Positions 5,227 to 5,271 of a DNA stretch of 5,271 nt are shown here, piece after piece (within the stretch, counting starts at the first letter, position 1; every line of letters starts with the position of its first letter). Under the pieces are notes generated by a model. The model searched no databases, was not told the origin of the DNA, and saw nothing but the letters and a program-made list of their open reading frames with translations. This stretch comes from Firmicutes bacterium UBA2595 (GTDB lineage: Bacteria > Bacillota > Thermincolia > Thermincolales > UBA2595). Location of the stretch: positions 1 to 5,271 of the forward strand of contig DDKP01000128.1 in assembly GCA_002339745.1 (NCBI GenBank). The letters run 5' to 3'. A program made the translations under genes and the position numbers.

Positions 5227-5255
5227 ATTTTAACATAGATTACTAATGATGTAAA
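5227..5255 (-). promoter_or_regulatory. sigma-A-type promoter of the small two-gene cassette
   Basis: On the minus strand TTTACA (5250-5255), a 17-base spacer and TAAAAT (5227-5232) each match five of six consensus bases, and TGT directly before the -10 box supplies an extended -10. Transcription would start near 5220, about 35 bases before the ATG at 5185. This is the best promoter in the window and shows the cassette is an independent unit. Confidence 0.7.
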
Positions 5256-5271
5256 TTAAGAGGCAGTATAT

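Noticed and set aside
1..5271. tRNA, rRNA, CRISPR array or complete insertion sequence
   Set aside because: No cloverleaf, rRNA core sequence, regularly spaced repeats or transposase frame was seen on either strand.

Overview
The window looks like chromosomal DNA from an endospore-forming, probably anaerobic Firmicute of the Clostridia. A Peptococcaceae/Desulfotomaculum-like organism is a guess from protein style only. The evidence is a germination-type cortex hydrolase (SleB), a Gram-positive style rpsO-pnp block, strong AGGAGG ribosome binding sites and TTGACA/TATAAT-like promoters. All six supported genes are on the minus strand, so transcription runs from the right edge to the left.

Right to left: (1) 5271-4715 holds a two-gene cassette of very small proteins. 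A 75-residue protein of unknown function is followed 21 bases later by a 73-residue protein resembling the DUF4258 type. The cassette has its own promoter and a possible hairpin over its ribosome binding site. (2) 4714-4551 holds the rpsO promoter and a roughly 90-base leader with a stem-loop that may be the S15 autoregulatory site. (3) rpsO (ribosomal protein S15) follows and is closed by a hairpin terminator. (4) A 158-base spacer leads to pnp (polynucleotide phosphorylase), which occupies 41% of the window and ends in an 11-bp terminator hairpin. (5) nfo (endonuclease IV, DNA repair) follows after 91 bases. (6) A 241-base AT-rich spacer carries a probable terminator and a promoter with a perfect TATAAT. 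(7) sleB, a secreted spore-cortex lytic enzyme, is followed by 85 bases without a convincing gene.

The genes do not form one pathway. rpsO and pnp are the conserved neighbours: ribosome assembly and RNA decay. They appear to be separate transcription units here because a terminator lies between them. nfo and sleB are independent functions, possibly a DNA-repair and a spore-germination gene that came to lie downstream. All four core proteins are full length with their key catalytic or binding residues intact.

I see no tRNA, rRNA, CRISPR array, complete insertion sequence or phage gene. The most unusual items are the small cassette upstream of rpsO, the structured rpsO leader, and a coding-like reading frame that runs past the nfo stop codon.
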